NCBI GenBank assembly: GCA_963971535.1
Contig: OZ020590.1
Location: 151,819,534-151,883,533, forward strand
From: Notolepis coatsorum
Lineage: Eukaryota; Chordata; Actinopteri; Aulopiformes; Paralepididae
DNA length: 64,000 bases
Direction of reading: 5' to 3'
A program made the translations under genes and the position numbers. The notes under the pieces were generated by a model. The model saw only the letters and a list, made by a program, of their open reading frames with translations, was not told the origin of the DNA and ran no database searches. Positions 1 through 8,973 of this stretch are shown here, one piece after another (the first letter of the stretch is position 1; each line of letters starts with the position of its first letter).

Positions 1-762
1 TACAGCAACTTGCAATGGGCCTGGTCTACAAGATACACTACACGACTAAAGTACCCATGTCCATGTCAAAATACTTCCCAAAGGCCAGTGAATACCACGA
101 TCACAACACCAGAGGGAGCTCCACAAATCATGTCAAACCCAGATTCGGCTCAAACAAGGGACTAAACACATTTCGCAATTATGCCACATCAATGTGGAAC
201 GCCCTACCCACAGCTGTAAAGGAATGTGAATCACTACCCACTTTCAAAGAGCACCTACGGGAGACTGCAGTTGGAAACTGGCCCCTGTAAATGTCTAAAC
301 CCAACCCCCTCCAATGTACAGTAAATGTCCTAACCCAATAATACACAAGACCCTCTTCTTGGGACCAAGTAAGTTTTAGTCGATATTCCAATGTACAGTT
401 TTGCTTGTAGTTTCCCCCACCCACCTCCAATGTACAGTTCCCCCCCCCCCCCACCTACCCAACCTCCTCCAATGTACAATTTCTATGTCAAATGTATATA
501 CTCTCTTTTTTAGACTCTTTTTGTATCACAAACAGTACTGTATTTGTAAATCTGGTATGTCATAAATGTATAGATGTAGCAGTACTGTCTATCTGTATGT
601 TGTGTATGTCATATATGTTATGATGAATTGAAAATGGGGGACCCTGATGTAAACAAGATGAAAGTCTTTCTCTGGTCTGCATCCCCTTAACAATTATGTG
701 TATTAAGCTGTACTGTATTGTACCCATTCTGCAATCTGTTAATAAAGTTTTCAATCAATCAT
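1..762 (+). mobile_element. LINE 3' end (reverse transcriptase C-terminus plus 3' UTR), unit 1
   Basis: The reading frame is open from the window edge to a TAA at 288-290 and encodes the C-terminal region of a non-LTR reverse transcriptase (motifs MGLVYKIHYTTK, STNHVKPRFGSNKG, MWNALPTAVKECESLP). A ~450-bp 3' UTR follows, with repeated CCAATGTACAG boxes, AATAAA at 741-746 and a short ATCA-type tail. Relative to the other LINE copies it lacks four codons near the C-terminus (TFKEHLRE against TFKTALKEHLRE). The copy at 24110-24965 shares this deletion, so the two are duplicates of one insertion. The frame resembles jockey/CR1-like elements; the exact clade is not assigned. Confidence 0.85.
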
Positions 763-1484
763 ACACGGCACACTGAGGCCTACAACAAACTGACCGGACC
801 TTCCTTTATTCATTATGTTGATTGTACTGTAGCACTATTTTACTCTGTCCATTCTATTGCATAATTTTACTATCTATTCTATTCTATTATTGCACTGTAT
901 TATTTTACTCTGTCTATTGCTTTTTATTACAGGTTCAAAACTGTCAGGTATTAAACTGTGTGGGTATCAAACAAGAGACTGTCAGGCTTTAAAACTGTGT
1001 AAGAACCAGGCCTAGAACTGCACCCTGAGAGGGAACTGCACTCTGAGAGGGAACTGCACCCTGAGAGAGGGAACTGCACTCTGAGAGGGAAATGCACTCT
1101 GAGAGGGAACTGCACTCAGAGGGAGGTTCGAAGGGTCAAAGTGGGTATAAGACAGGAGGGAAGACTGTCAAGTTTTAAACTGTGGATACCAAACAGAGAA
1201 GGTAAAGACGACTTTGAACTGTTGAACAGTAATCCAGAACTATTTTATTGCACTGTAAAAAAAAATTCAAATAATAATTTGCATGGAATAGCGCACAAAC
1301 TAAAGTATGTAGAAATTAACTGGTTAGTCAGTCTTGGACTATAAACAATGCCTGTCAAATGAGCCATGCTATTATCTCCATAGCTATAATACAGAACACA
1401 CGATGGGTCCGCAAACATCGCTAAAATGGTCAATAACGCTGGCGCCATTGAGTAAAGATGGGAAAAGAGCGTGGCGGTCATGAG
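763..1484. other. Non-coding stretch with an 18-bp tandem repeat
   Basis: AT-rich spacer with TTCTATT/TTTTACT simple sequence (about 830-930) and, at about 1017-1125, roughly six copies of an 18-bp CTGAGAGGGAACTGCAC-type repeat. The paralogous stretch in unit 2 (about 25230-25285) has only about three copies, so the array changed length after duplication. From about 1126 to 1484 I see no convincing gene. This segment lies downstream of the minus-strand zinc-finger gene and may be its 3' flank. Confidence 0.6.
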
Positions 1485-1488
1485 TTAA

Positions 1489-2107
1489 AGGGGAACTCCA
1501 ACATTTTGGGAAATTAGCTTATTTAACATCTTCCCTGGAGTTAGACAAGAAGATACATACCTTTTTTGTCTCTGTGCGTGCATTTTAGCTTTGGGAATAG
1601 ACGCTCCGTTAGCATAGCTTAGCTTCATCACTGGAAGTGAGGCAGGACAGTAGCCTTACAGTGCCGTACAGTGTATTGCAAGGTCTGACATTGACCAAAT
1701 TTGATATGCATGACCTTGGTGGGCTCTAGGTCAACTCCTGAAAAGGGGGTCAATGTCAGACTTTGCAATCAAAAGTTAGGGGGCTAATAACCCTTGCCAT
1801 AATTTCAGTGCGCCCCCTAACTTTTGATTGCAAGGTCTGACATTGACCCCCTTTTCAGGGGTTGACCTAGAGCCCACCAAGGTCATGCATATCAAATTTG
1901 GTCAATGTCAGACCTTGCAATACACTGTAAGGCACTGTAAGGCTACTGTCCTGCCTCACTTCCAGTGATGAAGCTAAGCTATGCTAACGGAGCGTCTATT
2001 CCCAAAGCTAAAATGCACGCACAGAGACAAAAAAGGTATGTATCTTCTTGTCTAACTCCAGGGAAGATGTTAAATAAGCTAATTTCCCAAAATGTTGGAG
2101 TTCCCCT
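1489..2107. mobile_element. TTAA-flanked palindromic (foldback) element
   Basis: Two arms of about 295 bp (1489-1784 and 1812-2107) are near-perfect reverse complements around a ~27-bp loop. The ends are AGGGGAACTCC and GGAGTTCCCCT, flanked by TTAA at 1485-1488 and 2108-2111. Units 2 (about 25650) and 3 (about 52920) carry the uninterrupted site GAGTTAACAGGG, which proves an insertion at a single TTAA. TTAA duplication is the hallmark of piggyBac-type (and Kolobok-type) transposases. There is no transposase ORF, so it is non-autonomous. It sits in the 3' flank of zinc-finger copy 1. Confidence 0.92.
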
Positions 2108-2164
2108 TTAACAGGGACGGGGTTGAATGTGAACTAGATGAGGGAGGGAGGGAGGGAGGGACGT

Positions 2165-2318
2165 GAGTTTGTTTCTTCTATGGTGTGAATCCTCATGTAT
2201 GTCTTTATATATGCCTTCCAGGTAAATCCTTTCCCACAAACTTCACGACTAAATGTTTTTTCCCCGAGTATGAGTTCTGATATGTACTTTTAAGTCACGT
2301 TTTGCACCAAATATTTTA
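2165..2318 (-). pseudogene. Decayed last zinc fingers downstream of the shared premature stop
   Basis: Beyond the stop of the zinc-finger ORF the minus strand still shows finger-like sequence in other frames: one resembling [17 protein letters not shown] and another resembling VCGKGFTWKAYIKTYMRIH. Each is frameshifted relative to the main ORF. The main ORF stops within a linker/finger start (PYSCTL then two stop codons). The same stop is present in the unit 2 (25851) and unit 3 (53124) copies, so the lesion predates the duplication. Confidence 0.7.
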
Positions 2319-4189
2319 TCACAGTGTGCAACTATAGGGCTTTTCCCCCGTATGGCTTCTCATGTGTCTATTCAGGTGTCCTTGTGTAATATATCTTTTA
2401 GGACACAGTGTGCAACTATAGGGCTTTTCCCCAGTATGGCTTCTCATGTGACTATTCAGGTGTCCTTGTCTAGTATATCTTTTAGGACACAGTGTGCAAC
2501 TATAGGGCTTTTCCCCAGTATGGCTTCTCATGTGAATATTCAGGTCTCCCCGTTTAATATATCTTTTAGGACACAGTGTGCAACTATAGGGCTTTTCCCC
2601 AGTATGGCTTCTCATGTGAATATTCAGCTCTCCCCGTGTAATATATTTTTTAGGACACAGTGTGCAACTATAGGGCTTTTCCCCAGTATGGCTTCTCATG
2701 TGAATATTCAGCTCTCCCCGTGTAATATATTTTTTAGGACACAGAGTGCAACTATAGGGCTTTTCCCCAGGATGTCTTCTCATGTGTCTATTCAGGTCTC
2801 CCTGTTTAATATATCTTTTAGGACACAGTGTGCAACTATAGGGCTTTTCCCCAGTATGGCGTCTTATATGGTCTTTTAGGTGAGATTTTACACTAAATCC
2901 TTTAGGACACAGTGTGCAACTATAGGGCTCTTCCCCAGTATGGCTTCTCATGTGTACTTTTAGGTTAGATTTTACACTAAATCTTTTAGGACACAGGGTG
3001 CAACTATAGGGCTTGTCCCCAGTGTGGCTTCTCATATGTGCTTCCAAGAGTGTAATGGTAGTACATTTCTTGCCACAAACAGTACATGTCATGTGAGTTT
3101 GAAAGTGAAGTTTTAAGCTCTCTGTGGGTTCTAAATGTTTTCCACACAAACCACAGTCACTAAGATGGACTTCAAGATGGGGCATTAAAGCTTTCCTATT
3201 AGGAAAACATTTCCCACACACTTTACAGCTCCAGGTCTCACATGGTATTTGGTTTGATAATTTCACCTCATGGGATGAAACCACAGAGCTCTTCAACTGG
3301 TTGCTGTTAGACAAACTCTGTCCTTTGTTTTTCTGTGTCTTCTTTGATATCAGTGAGTTTAAACCAGGATGAGGTTCACTAGTCTCCAGCCAATCATCAC
3401 TGTCATCAGTATCAGTTCCAGAACAGTCTGAAGAGAGGAGCTGGCCATCTGTAGTTGGTTCTAAATCACCAGCTGGATCTAAGTTACTGACTGGTTCTGA
3501 TAATCCACAGTCCTCTCCATCAGGTTCTGTTTTCATCTGTTCTGTTGAGGTGCTGGCTAGAGGCTCTGTCTCTCTGTTTTCCTCAGTCTGGGTTTGGTTA
3601 AACCATGAGGACTGAGGTTTCTCTTCATCATCTTCACTCTTCACAGGGACAGGGTTGAAAGTGAACTTGATATCAGCCTCCTCCAGACCTTGAAGCTGCT
3701 CTCCCTCCTGACTGGTCCAGAGTTCCTCCTGTTCCTCTTTAATCTGTAGGAGCTCTGGGTCCTGGGTTTGGTTAAACCATGAGGACTGAGGTTTCTCTTC
3801 ATCATGTTCACTCTTCACAGGGACAGGGTTGAAAGTGAACTTGATATCAGCCTCCTCCAGACCTTGAAGCTGCTCTCCCTCCCGACTGGTCCAGAGTTCC
3901 TCCTGTTCCTCTTTAATCTGTAGGAGCTCTGGGTCCTGGGTTTGGTTAAACCATGAGGACTGAGGTTTCTCTTCATCATCTTCACTCTTCACAGGGACAG
4001 GGTTGAATGTGAACTTGATGATATCAGCCTCCTCCAGACCTTGAAGCTGCTCTCCCTCCGGACAGGTCCAGAGTTCCTCCTGTTCCTCTTTAATCTGTAG
4101 GAGCTCTGGCTGCTCCTGGCTCAGACTGGGGCTCCTCTCCTGCTGTTCAGGGGGAACCTCCTCTTCACAGACAGAGAGCTGTGGGGGGT
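2319..4189 (-). CDS. C2H2 zinc-finger protein, terminal coding exon (copy 1)
   Basis: Long open exon encoding a putative nuclear DNA-binding transcription factor of the fish-type family with an IKEEQEELW acidic N-terminal region and no KRAB or SCAN domain. A splice acceptor (CCTCCCTCCAG on the minus strand) precedes 4189, giving phase 1 entry into ..[17 protein letters not shown]; no upstream coding exon was found. Three 58-residue acidic repeats follow, each with IKEE and VKSE motifs, then a Ser/Thr/Asp-rich linker and 11 C2H2 fingers. The first three fingers are divergent; the rest are the CTLCPK type with TGEKPYS linkers. The ORF ends abruptly inside finger 12 (PYSCTL). DNA-contact positions differ between fingers and paralogues. 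Expression is unknown. Confidence 0.85.
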
Positions 4190-4270
4190 CTGGAGGGAGG
4201 CAGAATAATAACATGAATAGTTGTAATTGCTGTCTCCATTGGAAAGCCACCCATTTTAAGAATTCACACA

Positions 4271-4676
4271 TGTTCTTCCTGTGCCCCAGGACAGTTCAGT
4301 CAGTATGTTCTTCCTGTGCCCCAGGACAGTTCAGTCAGTATGTTCTTCCTGTGTCTCAGGACAGTTCAGTCAGTATGTTCTTCCTGTGCTCCAGGACAGT
4401 TCAGTCAGTATGTTCTTCCTGTGCCCCAGGACAGTTCATTCAGTATGTTCTTCCTGAGGACAGTTCAGTCAGTATGTTCTTCCTGTGCCCCAGGACAGTT
4501 CAGTCAGTATGTTCTTCCTGTGTCTCAGGACAGTTCAGTCAGTATGTTCTTCCTCAGTATGTACTGACATACTGACTGAACTGTCCTGGAGCACAGGAAG
4601 AACATACTGACTGAACTGTCCTGGAGCACAGGAAGAACATACTGACTGAACTGTCCTGGAGCACAGGAAGAACATA
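4271..4676. repeat. Head-to-head inverted 35-bp minisatellite (unit 1)
   Basis: About eight copies of a ~35-bp unit (core CAGGACAGTTCAGTCAGTAT, then GTTCTTCCTGTGCCC) run 4271-4556. The orientation flips at the apex GTATGTACTGACATAC and about three reverse-complement copies run to 4676. The array lies ~80 bp upstream of the zinc-finger exon acceptor, inside its presumed intron. Long ORFs across it in several frames are artefacts of a repeat with few stops. Confidence 0.9.
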
Positions 4677-4714
4677 GATGGTGAAAAAACTAGGTAGTTA
4701 ACTATGTCGGCCCA

Positions 4715-4925
4715 TGATTAAAATGACATAAATGATGCAACATACAGATATACATCATGACATAAATGACATACAGGTATACAGTACTGGTACATTTGTG
4801 ACATACAAGATATGCAAATATACAGTAGTTAAACAGAGATCTTAACAGAAAATATATACATACGAGGGGGAGGAAACTGTATATTAGGAGGGAGTGGGTG
4901 GGTGGGTGGGAGGGGACATGTGTAT
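4715..4925 (-). mobile_element. LINE 3' UTR fragment (minus), unit 1
   Basis: The reverse complement matches the 3' UTR of the plus-strand LINE copies (for example 18230-18360): CCACCCACTCCCTCCTAAT, then GTATGTATATATTTTCT, then ACTGTATATTTGCATAT. No coding part is left. The same fragment occurs in units 2 (~28150-28350) and 3 (~57480-57690), so it predates duplication. It lies between the minisatellite and the THAP exon. Confidence 0.7.
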
Positions 4926-5055
4926 TGTGAAAGCCAAGGTAGGCGATTCAATAATGTTACTAGATCAACTGATCTTTACATTTGAATTTTTTTTCAAATA
5001 GTCTACTAGTACAAATGTTTGGATCAAAATGCTGATCGGTACTTTGGTACTTCGT

Positions 5056-5232
5056 TCAGACGGGAGAGGAGAGGAGAGGGGGTGTTTGCCTCCTTTCCTC
5101 AGACAATTCTTTGCACTCTTCTCCCTGATTTGTAATAGCTTTTGGCAATCTGAAGTACTCCAAATGCTTTTCCCGGTCCGACCGATTAGTACAGCCAAAA
5201 ACACAACAATAATTGACCCTTTTGAGCAACAA
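5056..5232 (-). pseudogene. THAP-domain first-exon-like sequence (unit 1), no ATG
   Basis: The minus-strand frame reads LLKRVNYCCVFGCTNRSD, then YFRLPKAITNQGEE and ELSEERRQ. This is the N-terminal half of a THAP zinc-coordinating DNA-binding domain (C-x2-4-C start, FRLP motif). The second Cys/His pair would lie in a downstream exon that I do not find. No in-frame ATG precedes it (in unit 2 a stop lies two codons upstream), and no good GT donor follows the usual exon end. Upstream (5240-5330) is CpG-containing, promoter-like sequence (GGCGCGTCATCAAACC, CCATTTTGGAG). It sits upstream of the zinc-finger exon on the same strand in all units. It could be a relic exon or a non-AUG-initiated one. 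Confidence 0.6.
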
Positions 5233-5239
5233 TGAACAG

Positions 5240-5512
5240 GAACAGTTGCGAGTTCGGTTGCGTTGTAAACATTCAGTATCTCCAAAATGGTCGACTTTCG
5301 GTTTGATGACGCGCCGTGAAAACGCTTGTGTGCTACAACACAGTACATAAGCTACTGTCTAGCTTTATACAATTAAATTCTTACACTAAACCAAAATAAA
5401 ATCAAAACATTACTTAAAACAGAAATGGTAAACTAGCGCCACCTGCTGAACAGAGCAGGAAATGCCACAATGCATAGAGTTAGCAGGTAAATTAATTTAC
5501 ATTGATAAACAT
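5240..5512. other. Upstream flank of the THAP exon
   Basis: Non-coding in all frames of useful length. It contains the CpG-bearing segment next to the THAP exon and a fish-common stretch, GCGCCACCTGCTGAACAGAGC, near 5437. A possible minus-strand promoter/5' UTR lies at about 5240-5340, but no TATA box is evident. Confidence 0.35.
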
Positions 5513-5748
5513 CTGAATCTGAATTTAAAAAAAAATAAAAAATAAAAAATAAAAAAATCTAACCCTAACTAACCGTACTGTCATGCACTTGTCCTAATAA
5601 ACTAACCTACACTGTAGCACTCAACACTTTGATGAACATTGTTGCTCAGCTGATAGAGTTGTGCCCTTCCTGATGGCTTGTCGTACAGAACTTGTAAGTC
5701 GCTTTGGATAAAAGCGTCAGCTAAATGACTAAATGTAAATGTAAATGT
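5513..5748 (+). mobile_element. Short retroposon (SINE/L2-type 3' tail), unit 1 only
   Basis: 236-bp insertion flanked by AAACAT at 5507-5512 and 5749-5754. Units 2 (about 28960) and 3 (about 59825) have the empty site with one AAACAT. The 3' end carries the teleost-wide tail motif GTCGCTTTGGATAAAAGCG followed by AAATGTAAATGTAA, typical of fish SINE/L2-type retroposon 3' ends. The A/T-rich 5' part may be a truncated body. Confidence 0.8.
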
Positions 5749-5834
5749 AAACATAAAATATGCATGGAGCCACATACCTGCAGAAGACACATAAAACAAC
5801 ACCGCTGGAGTCTTCTGGTCGCTGCACATCTTGC

Positions 5835-6210
5835 ATATCTACATGTAGAAAATTAAACAATTCATTCGTTTCTTCACCATAATAACTCATACCTACATGT
5901 ACAAAATTAAACAATTCATTAGTTTCTTCACCATAATAACTCATACCTACATGTACTAAATTAAACACTTCATTAGTTTCTTCACCATAATAACTCATAC
6001 CTACATGTACAAAATTAAACAATGCATTCGTTTTTTTTCACCATAATAACTCATACCTACATGTACTAAATTAAACACTTCATTAGTTTCTTCACCATAA
6101 TAACTCATACCTACATGTACTAAATTAAACAATTCATTAGTTTCTTCACCATAATAACTCATACCTACATGTACAAAATTAAACAATGCATTAGTTTCTT
6201 CACCATAATA
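5835..6210. repeat. 54-bp tandem repeat (unit 1)
   Basis: About seven tandem copies of a ~54-bp unit (CTTCACCATAATAACTCATACC, then TACATGTAC, then AAATTAAACAATTCATTAG). Paralogous arrays are at ~29045-29415 and ~59915-60200. ORFs read through it on the minus strand (repeated FVHVGMSYYGEETNE) only because the period is a multiple of three; I do not regard them as genes. Confidence 0.85.
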
Positions 6211-6344
6211 ATAATAATAACTCAAAGAACAGAGATAATGGAATCTGCATGGAATGGCCGTAGCAATCATTGCGACATTTAACCTACCTATAAAACTAGA
6301 ACTATAATAATAATAATAATGCAGGACCTGTTGCAGAGGTCTTT

Positions 6345-6812
6345 ATTCGGCATGCAATGACACTCAATGTTTAGCGGTACACACAGCGGTTAGTTTTTTT
6401 AGCACACACACCGGAACACACACGCATGCATTGTCTCTTTAGAATCGCCGATGCGATTCGTCTCTGCGATTAACCCATCCCGTCGTCCTTCCCCCCCAAG
6501 GGCAGCCGGGAGCAGACAGGCGTCAACGTGAGCTGCGCCAGGGGACCAATCCAAGTGCTCCTGTCCGTCTTCGTCAAGGACGCCACAGCGTTAGCAATCT
6601 GTTGTTGTGCATGTTTTTCCATTGGGTTTATCTTATCGGGGGGGAAACCCTTGCGAGCACGGGGAGAACATGCAAACTCCACACAGAAAGGCCTGGGAGA
6701 TACCCCACCTGGGTACCTGGCATCATGGAAACCTGGTCCCCAAGCGGGAATCGAACCCTGGACCTTCTTGCTGTGAGGCGACAGTGTTAACCACTACACC
6801 ACCGTGCCGCCT
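6345..6812 (-). mobile_element. tRNA-derived SINE, DANA/Mermaid-like (unit 1)
   Basis: The minus strand begins with GGCGGCACGGTGGTGTAGTG (box A region) and carries GGTTCGATTCC (box B) near 6745, CTGTGTGGAGTTTGCATG, and a body ending GGTTAATCGCAGAGACGAAT. This matches the general layout of the DANA/Mermaid-type SINEs of teleosts. In unit 2 the same SINE is split by a 1.9-kb element. The exact 3' end is uncertain; the ATT-rich run at 6302-6320 may be its tail. Confidence 0.7.
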
Positions 6813-7423
6813 ACTAGTGGTCAAATGAGCACAAATGTCATAAAACCATGTAATAAAATGAACGCTAAAAATTAGTTACATTTAGCAGAAACGAGTGAAA
6901 TAAGGAGCTATATTTCAAACGGAAGCACCTCCCCTCAGCAGAGAGCGGCAACTTCTTCTTCTTCTTCTTCTTCTTCTTTTTGAGGTTTAACGGCGGCCGA
7001 CCACTTGTTAGGGTATTTGCCGCCATCTACTGGTATCCTTTACCTCCTACAAAATCCAATTCACCTCACCTTCATGGAGTGCAACTGTGACCACTGTGTT
7101 CCTGCTCTGCTTGAATAATGGACACGGGAGACCGGATGGACGGAGTACTTCTTTTCTTTATACTGTCAAGCATAAGAAATATACAATGCCGTCAGACTTA
7201 AGCACATCCATGTTGGTAAGTACACACATCTCTGTGGTAGGAGAAAACTCCAGTTAGAACACACTTCTCAGCAGCGCCCGGTGTAAAGCCCCTCCCCTCC
7301 ATGAATACTAGTTTACCAACGTGCTCATATAAGAGTTCGCGAAAACGGCCAAATCTCTTATAAACAGATACACAACTGCACAACATCAAACCACTGTTCA
7401 TAACTCGGTTCATTACTTGGAAA
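6813..7423. other. Spacer with a second GAA-tailed LINE 3' end
   Basis: At 6953-6979 a (TTC)n run is followed by a hairpin-forming segment (GGTTTAACGGCGGCCG ... TTTGCCGCCATCTAC). On the minus strand this is a LINE-like 3' end with a (GAA)n tail, about 100 bp long. The rest (7050-7423) is unassigned. A GGTAAGTAC splice-donor-like motif lies at 7215 on the plus strand. I see no gene. Confidence 0.5.
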
Positions 7424-7589
7424 CCTATTTACAACATTCTTCTTCTTCTTCTTCTTCCATGAGATAATGGCAGATCGCGACCACAAAAGGCGCATACCGC
7501 CACATACTGTACAATCCATTCAACCCCATAACACACAAAACAAGACCCCATCCCTAACATCACCACCCTATCCAAACCTAATCTATGAG

Positions 7590-8719
7590 TCATTCATTGC
7601 CTCCTGTGGGCTGACTCTGGCTTTTTTGAACACTCACCACCACCTCCCATAACTCTCTTACTTGATCACTCACAACAACCTTCTTCCCTAACTTCCCTAA
7701 CTCCCTTGATACTTGCCCCATTGTCAACCCCTTCATACCCATGTCTAGTACTGCTGCTTCAACTACTAACTTTAACCTCTCTGTCCTACTGCTAACCATC
7801 ACTATTGTATTCACTACTCTTGTCACAAATGCCACTATCTCCAACTTCTCCCCCCACACCCTCTCTTTCTCCTCCTGTACTTCCTCTACTGACAAATGCC
7901 CTTTTCTAAACCCCTGATCCTCACCTTGCTTCCCCTGATCCTCCTGCACTACCCTTACTGCCAAATGCCCTTCTCCTTCCTTACCTTGCTTTCCCTGTCC
8001 TACCTTCCTAACTGCCTCTGCATACGAAATCCTATCATCCCTTCTCACCTGCTGGACCACTACCTCTCGCTTCATCGCCTCACAACCCCAATACGCTACA
8101 CTATGCTTCCCACCACAACTACAACACCTCGGCTCCACTCCCAGGTCACACTCCCCATACTCATGCTCCCCACTACATCTAGCACATCTCTGTCCCTTCC
8201 TACATGACCTAGCTATATGACCAAACTCCTGGCACCTGTAACACCTCAACGGTTTCGGCACAAACTCCCTAACCCTATATGCCAAAAACCCTAAAAATAC
8301 TCTTGGACTAACCTCACCCTCAAACTGAATAACTATCATCCCTGTCACCTCCTTCTCTACACCTGTCTTCATCCTATCTATCTACACTCTTAACTTTGCC
8401 ATTACGTTTGTCACTCCTCAACTCTTCTAACAGCTGCTCCATACTAACCTTAATTGGAATTCCACTAATCACCCCCTTGCAACCACCATCCCTTTTCTCC
8501 CCTACTATCACTACTCTACAGACCTTCACTTTGCCAATGCTCTTCATTTCCCTTGCCTTCTCTACCTGCACTACACTTACACACCCTATAAACAAGTTCC
8601 CATCGTCTAACACCTTTCCGTACCTTACATCTCCTAACTGTGCTCTAATGAGTTTTGACAGCTGACTCGGCTCTATGTTCCTAACTCCGTCTACTCCCTC
8701 AAATCGCACCACTACATTC
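7590..8719 (-). pseudogene. ORF1-type CCHC protein, C-terminal part (unit 1, frameshifted)
   Basis: Nucleic-acid-binding ORF1 protein of an I/jockey-type LINE. Three zinc-knuckle-like clusters are visible: CYRCQEFGHIARSC, CARCSGEHEYGEC and CCSCGGKHSVAYWGC. A Lys/Glu/Gln-rich region and a C-terminal block with MGQVSRELGKLGKK follow. A 4-base repeat expansion (ATCTATCTA) near 8375 breaks the frame between the RNA-recognition-like N-terminal part (8374-8719) and the knuckle part (7590-8372). The N-terminus continues at 15837-16249 beyond the Gypsy insertion. The unit 2 copy is unbroken here. Confidence 0.8.
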
Positions 8720-8942
8720 TGTAATATCCTAGGGATACCTGTGTAGCCCATAGCCTACCAGAGCACAGCAATGATGCGTGCGTGATGACGTGTTACGTAT
8801 TCCAGTCATCCGATATGCAGACGCTGTTCTTTGTGTTGTCATTGCTGCCCGGGACGTGAGAATAAACGGTAACCCAATAAGCAGTCGCCCGATTCTATCA
8901 TTCCCTATAGACACTAAGAGTGACATTCAGCGGAATATTACA
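8720..8942 (+). repeat. 5' LTR of Gypsy 1
   Basis: 223 bp, TGTAATAT...ATATTACA. An AATAAA-type signal (GAGAATAAACGG) lies near 8861. It is followed by TGGTGCCAGAAGCCGGG at 8943-8959, a plausible tRNA primer-binding site; the tRNA is not assigned. Confidence 0.9.
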
Positions 8943-8973
8943 TGGTGCCAGAAGCCGGGTCTTGTTCGAACCC

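Noticed and set aside
4189..4271. Extending the zinc-finger ORF upstream to a Met at 4271
   Set aside because: The extra residues (MCEFLKWVAF...) read through a consensus acceptor CCTCCCTCCAG and into flank; the family-typical sequence starts at [10 protein letters not shown], so 4189 is taken as the exon edge.
5729..6270. Minus-strand ORFs with repeated FVHVGMSYYGEETNE
   Set aside because: The 54-bp period is a multiple of three, giving repeat-encoded ORFs; indels between units break them, unlike a conserved gene.
7896..8207. Plus-strand ORFs opposite the ORF1 protein (for example at 33198-33509)
   Set aside because: Low-complexity Leu/Pro/Thr translations antisense to a clear zinc-knuckle ORF.
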